10,565 nucleotides of DNA, taken from positions 1 through 10,565 of the forward strand of contig SYCM01000047.1 in NCBI GenBank assembly GCA_005786915.1, in the 5' to 3' direction. The position numbers and the translations under genes were made by a program. Shown piece by piece: positions 7,408-10,565 of the stretch (position 1 is its first letter; the number at the start of each line of letters is the position of its first letter). The stretch comes from Bacteroidota bacterium. Lineage in GTDB: Bacteria; Bacteroidota; Bacteroidia; Flavobacteriales; Schleiferiaceae. The notes under the pieces were generated by a model. That model was given only the letters and a program-made list of their open reading frames with translations. It searched no databases and was not told the DNA's origin.

Positions 7408-8588
7408 ACCGAAACCGCATCTTCGCGCACACCACCCTGGCCGCAATCGCCCTTGTGCTGGTGGGAGCCTGCGCCACCGAACCCGCGAGCAACCACCCCA
7501 TGGGTCCCGGGGTGGCCGGCAACGCCTTGTGGATGGCCGACGTTCCGTCGGTTGCCGCCGCCAGTGCCCAGGCCGGCGTATTGGACAGCTTGGGCGACGC
7601 CTACCGCGACCTGCGCATCATTCACGGCGCCATGACGAGCTGGCCCGACGGCCGCGCCCTGCTCAGCGTGCACCGCACGGGCGAAATGGGCAGCTCGTGG
7701 ATGCTGACCGCTCCGCGCGGAAGCTGGTCGCCCAACCAACTTCGCGCGCCCTACGAGGTGCGCACCTACAACGGGACCAGCCTGTACGAGGGCGAAGGCT
7801 GGGCGGCCGCCGGTTCGGACGAATACCTATGGGTCACCACCAGCGACCTGCTGCTTGAAGAGGTGCTGCGCCGCAACCCCAACACGGCGCGGCTCGACAG
7901 CGCGACCGAATACCTGCTTGAAGCGCTTCCCGAAGGCGGAGTCGCCTACGGAGCCGAAGCCGCGTCGGCCTTTGGAGCGCCGAGCGCGCTCACGTTCCAG
8001 TGGAACGGGCCGCGGAATCTGGAAAGTTCCGAAGTCCGCTATCCCGACCGCACCGCCGCGCCCATTCGGTCGAGCGGCCGCGTGCAGCTTCCGCCCGTGG
8101 ACAGTACCACGGTGGCCGTGGCGGGGAATTCCGTGCGCTTTACCGACGACGAACGCGAACTCGAAACCCTTGGGTCGGGGCAAGGCGCCTGGAAAACCTA
8201 CATCCGCCGCGTGCCCTTTGTCATGGCAAGCTGGCAGCAGTGGGCCGACAGCAGCCACTACCTGCCGCACTGGACCCACCACGACTCGGTGACCGACCGC
8301 TGGACCAGCGCCTACCCGCAGTACCAGTACACGAAGTCCTACGGCCGGGTGTGGGTGAGTACCGACGACACGCTGCGCTTCGCGCGGAACGTAGCATTTC
8401 GCTTGGATCCCGTGGACTTTGACGGCGACTTCATTCAGGCGGACTTGCTGCGCGGTCGCGGAGGCGACCTCTGGACCCTGCGCGAAGACGACGGCGAACG
8501 CGCCCGATGGACCTTAACGTGGCGACCCTGGTCCCCGGTGCCCGCAGCGACCCTCACTGGTGAGGCGGGGACTGAGCCCGTGAAGTAG
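7404..8588 (+). CDS. Uncharacterised secreted lipoprotein
   Basis: I do not recognise this 394-residue protein with confidence. Its N-terminus is a lipoprotein signal: basic MNRNR, a hydrophobic stretch and the lipobox LVGAC with Cys23 as the lipidation site. The mature protein would be anchored in the envelope. The few residues after the cysteine (ATEPASN) have only one acidic residue, so they are not a strong Bacteroidota surface-export signal. The remainder has no further membrane segment, is rich in tryptophan and tyrosine, and looks like a beta-rich soluble domain (for example WVTTSDLLLEEVLRR, GRVWVSTDDTLRFARNVAF, DPVDFDGDF). A faint resemblance to the DUF3352-type envelope proteins, in the phrase before LLLEEVLRR, is only an impression. 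It overlaps rnhB by ATGA and is the last gene of its unit. The reading frame is intact and codon use matches its neighbours. Confidence 0.85.
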   Translation: MNRNRIFAHTTLAAIALVLVGACATEPASNHPMGPGVAGNALWMADVPSVAAASAQAGVLDSLGDAYRDLRIIHGAMTSWPDGRALLSVHRTGEMGSSWMLTAPRGSWSPNQLRAPYEVRTYNGTSLYEGEGWAAAGSDEYLWVTTSDLLLEEVLRRNPNTARLDSATEYLLEALPEGGVAYGAEAASAFGAPSALTFQWNGPRNLESSEVRYPDRTAAPIRSSGRVQLPPVDSTTVAVAGNSVRFTDDERELETLGSGQGAWKTYIRRVPFVMASWQQWADSSHYLPHWTHHDSVTDRWTSAYPQYQYTKSYGRVWVSTDDTLRFARNVAFRLDPVDFDGDFIQADLLRGRGGDLWTLREDDGERARWTLTWRPWSPVPAATLTGEAGTEPVK

Positions 8589-8613
8589 TCGGCCAGCGCG
8601 GGTCCGAACGAGG

Positions 8614-8659
8614 TCCGCAAAGAGTGCCGCAAGGGCGGTTTTGCCCGACCTTTGCGGCA
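8614..8659 (+). promoter_or_regulatory. Nested inverted repeat and TTTG box at the hutU start
   Basis: The 70-base gap before hutU holds a compact structure. TGCCGCAA (8625-8632) pairs perfectly with TTGCGGCA (8652-8659), whose last base is the A of the hutU ATG. Inside it GGGC (8633-8636) pairs with GCCC (8643-8646) across a GGTTTT loop. A second upstream arm, CCGCAAAG (8615-8622), is complementary to CTTTGCGG (8650-8657), so two foldings compete for the same bases. The block GACCTTTG (8647-8654) differs by one base from the Bacteroidota -7 consensus TAnnTTTG and lies four bases before the ATG. This could be a promoter with a very short leader, an operator, or an RNA structure masking the start. 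No U-tract follows, so it is not a typical terminator. Confidence 0.4.
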
Positions 8660-10565
8660 TGCAATCCTTCGCTGAATCTATTTTGGCCGGAATTCCGGCG
8701 GAACTCCCCGCCCACCCTGGCATTGACCCGAATGTGCCGCACGCCCCGGTGCGCAAAGACATTTTGAGCGCGGACGAAAAAAAACTCGCCCTGCGCAACG
8801 CGCTCCGCTACTTTGAGCCTAGCCACCACGAAGTTTTAGCGCCCGAATTTGCCGAGGAACTTCGCCGCTACGGCCGCATTTACATGTACCGCTTTCGGCC
8901 GACCTACGCGATGCACGCCCGGCCGATAGGGGACTACCCCGCACGCACGCCCCAAGCGGCAGCCATCATGCTGATGATCCAAAACAACCTGGACCCGGCG
9001 GTGGCGCAGCATCCGCACGAGCTAATCACCTACGGCGGCAACGGGGCGGTCTTTCAAAACTGGGCCCAGTACCTGCTGACGATGCAGTACCTGGCCACGA
9101 TGACCGAGGACCAAACGCTGCACATGCATTCGGGGCATCCCCAGGGGCTGTTCCCGTCGTCGCCGCAGGCTCCGCGCGTGGTGGTCACCAACGGAATGGT
9201 GATCCCGAACTACTCCAAGCCCGACGATTGGGAGAAATTCAACGCCCTGGGCGTCAGCCAGTACGGGCAAATGACCGCCGGAAGCTACATGTACATCGGC
9301 CCCCAGGGCATCGTGCACGGAACCACCATCACCGTCATGAACGCGGCCCGAAAGTTCACGAAGGGTCCGCTCGAAGGCAAGCTGTTTGTGACCGCGGGCT
9401 TGGGCGGAATGAGCGGCGCCCAACCCAAAGCCGCCTCCATCGCCGGCCTGGTCAGCATCACCAGCGAGATCAACGCCGCCGCCGCCGAAAAGCGCCACGC
9501 CCAAGGCTGGGTAGACCGCCTGACCTACTCGGCCGACGAGGCCATTGACCTCGCGCTGGCCGCGCAAGCCGTGCAGGGCAACACCTCGATCGCCTTTGTC
9601 GGCAACACCGTGGACCTCTGGGAGCGAATGGTCGCCCGCAACGTTCACGTCGACCTGGGCTCGGACCAAACCTCGCTACACAACCCCTGGGCCGGGGGCT
9701 ACTACCCGCAAGGCTACGGCTACGAAGAATCCAACCGCTTGATGGCGGAGGACCCGGAGCGATTCCGCACTGAGGTTCAGGCCACCTTGCGCCGCCACGT
9801 CGCCGCCATCAACACGCTGCACGCCCGAGGCATGTACTTTTTTGACTACGGCAACGCATTTTTGCTCGAGTCCAGCCGCGCCGGAGCCGACGTCCTTGCC
9901 GCCAACGGACTGGACTTCGCCTACCCTAGCTACGTGCAAGACATCCTGGGCCCCATGTGCTTCGACTACGGTTTTGGACCGTTCCGCTGGGTTTGCGCCA
10001 GCGGCTCCGCCGACGACCTGCGCAGCACCGACCGCATCGCCGCCGACGTGCTGCGCGCCCTGGCGGCCGAAGCGCCCGACGACATTCGCCTCCAGATGGA
10101 AGACAACCTGCGGTGGATCGAGCAGGCCGAGCAGAACCGCCTCGTGGTCGGCTCGCAAGCCCGCATCCTCTATGCCGACAGCGTAGGCCGAATCGCCATC
10201 GCGCGGGCCTTCAACCAGGCCATCAGCCGGGGGGAATTGGGGCCTGTGGTCCTCGGCCGCGACCACCACGACGTGAGCGGAACCGACTCTCCCTACCGCG
10301 AAACCTCGAACATTTACGACGGGTCGCGCTTTACCGCCGACATGGCCGTGCACAATGCCATTGGCGACAGCTTCCGCGGGGCGACCTGGGTGTCGCTGCA
10401 CAACGGCGGCGGCGTGGGCTGGGGCGAGGTCATCAACGGCGGATTCGGCATGCTGCTCGACGGCAGCGCCGAGGCCGACACCAAGCTCGAGCGCATGCTC
10501 TTTTACGACGTCAACAACGGAATCGCCCGCCGCGCCTGGGCCCGCAACGCCGAAGCGCTGACCGC
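8659..10565 (+). CDS. hutU: Urocanate hydratase (urocanase), C-terminus cut by window edge
   Basis: This enzyme converts urocanate to imidazolone propionate, the second step of histidine degradation, using tightly bound NAD+ as an electrophile in the cytoplasm. The frame is open from the ATG at 8659 to the right edge, giving 635 codons. That is longer than the roughly 555-residue proteobacterial and Bacillus form and fits the longer Bacteroidota/animal type of about 660-680, so only a short tail is missing. Visible signatures: ITYGGNGAVFQNWAQY (from about 123), HSGHPQGLFPSS (157-168), the glycine-rich GLGGMSGAQPKA (247-258), VGNTVD (about 314-319), DQTSLHNP (336-343), FGPFRWVCASG with the likely active-site Cys446, and HNGGGVGWGEV (581-591). 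No other hut gene lies in the window; hutH, hutI or a formimidoyl-glutamate enzyme may follow. The ATG is embedded in the inverted repeat described just upstream. Confidence 0.97.
   Translation, partial: MQSFAESILAGIPAELPAHPGIDPNVPHAPVRKDILSADEKKLALRNALRYFEPSHHEVLAPEFAEELRRYGRIYMYRFRPTYAMHARPIGDYPARTPQAAAIMLMIQNNLDPAVAQHPHELITYGGNGAVFQNWAQYLLTMQYLATMTEDQTLHMHSGHPQGLFPSSPQAPRVVVTNGMVIPNYSKPDDWEKFNALGVSQYGQMTAGSYMYIGPQGIVHGTTITVMNAARKFTKGPLEGKLFVTAGLGGMSGAQPKAASIAGLVSITSEINAAAAEKRHAQGWVDRLTYSADEAIDLALAAQAVQGNTSIAFVGNTVDLWERMVARNVHVDLGSDQTSLHNPWAGGYYPQGYGYEESNRLMAEDPERFRTEVQATLRRHVAAINTLHARGMYFFDYGNAFLLESSRAGADVLAANGLDFAYPSYVQDILGPMCFDYGFGPFRWVCASGSADDLRSTDRIAADVLRALAAEAPDDIRLQMEDNLRWIEQAEQNRLVVGSQARILYADSVGRIAIARAFNQAISRGELGPVVLGRDHHDVSGTDSPYRETSNIYDGSRFTADMAVHNAIGDSFRGATWVSLHNGGGVGWGEVINGGFGMLLDGSAEADTKLERMLFYDVNNGIARRAWARNAEALT

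Noticed and set aside
8633..8646. GGGC-GGTTTT-GCCC as a terminator of the rnhB-lipoprotein unit.
   Set aside because: The four-pair stem is followed by GACCTTTG rather than a U-tract, and it nests within repeats at the hutU start, so a start-site role is more plausible.
1..10565. CRISPR array, tRNA or rRNA gene, insertion sequence, or phage or defence genes.
   Set aside because: No regularly spaced repeats, cloverleaf-like segments, transposase motifs or terminal inverted repeats were seen, and nearly all sequence is accounted for by the eight protein genes.

Overview
This GC-rich window most likely comes from a member of the Bacteroidota, probably a flavobacterium-like lineage with unusually high GC; the genus cannot be read from the sequence. 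Three things point there: a SusC/RagA-type TonB-dependent receptor with an N-terminal carboxypeptidase-regulatory-like domain, a urocanate hydratase of the long Bacteroidota/animal-like form, and gene starts without Shine-Dalgarno sites but with TTTG boxes resembling the Bacteroidota -7 element TAnnTTTG. Eight protein genes fill the window. No RNA gene, insertion sequence or CRISPR array was seen, and no gene-free stretch exceeds about 100 bases.

Minus strand, 5651 down to 1: a tightly packed polysaccharide operon. In transcription order it is a Wzx-type flippase (5651-4392), a PAPS-type sulfotransferase (4401-3469), a Wzz-type chain-length protein (3455-2445) and an O-antigen ligase/Wzy-type polymerase (2478-1048). 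Junctions are overlaps of 10 and 34 bases and a 13-base gap. After a 100-base AT-rich spacer comes the 5' part of a SusC-like receptor (947 to the left edge), probably with its own promoter.

Plus strand, 5678 to 8588: a family 4-type glycosyltransferase (5678-6829), ribonuclease HII (6826-7407) and an uncharacterised lipoprotein (7404-8588), joined by two ATGA stop/start overlaps. The glycosyltransferase diverges from the flippase across only 26 bases. A 70-base gap then leads to urocanate hydratase, hutU (8659 to the right edge), of the histidine degradation pathway.

Together the flippase, glycosyltransferase, sulfotransferase, Wzz and Wzy/ligase suggest a Wzx/Wzy-type pathway making a sulfated extracellular or surface polysaccharide. 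An initiating sugar-phosphate transferase, an outer-membrane exporter (Wza) and further glycosyltransferases are not in the window. The main non-coding signal is a near-identical 16-base block, GACCTTTGC(C/G)GCATGC, carrying the start codon of both wzx and hutU, with a related block at the glycosyltransferase start. It suggests promoters placed almost on the start codon, with very short or no leaders. No strong evidence for a wholly new system was found.
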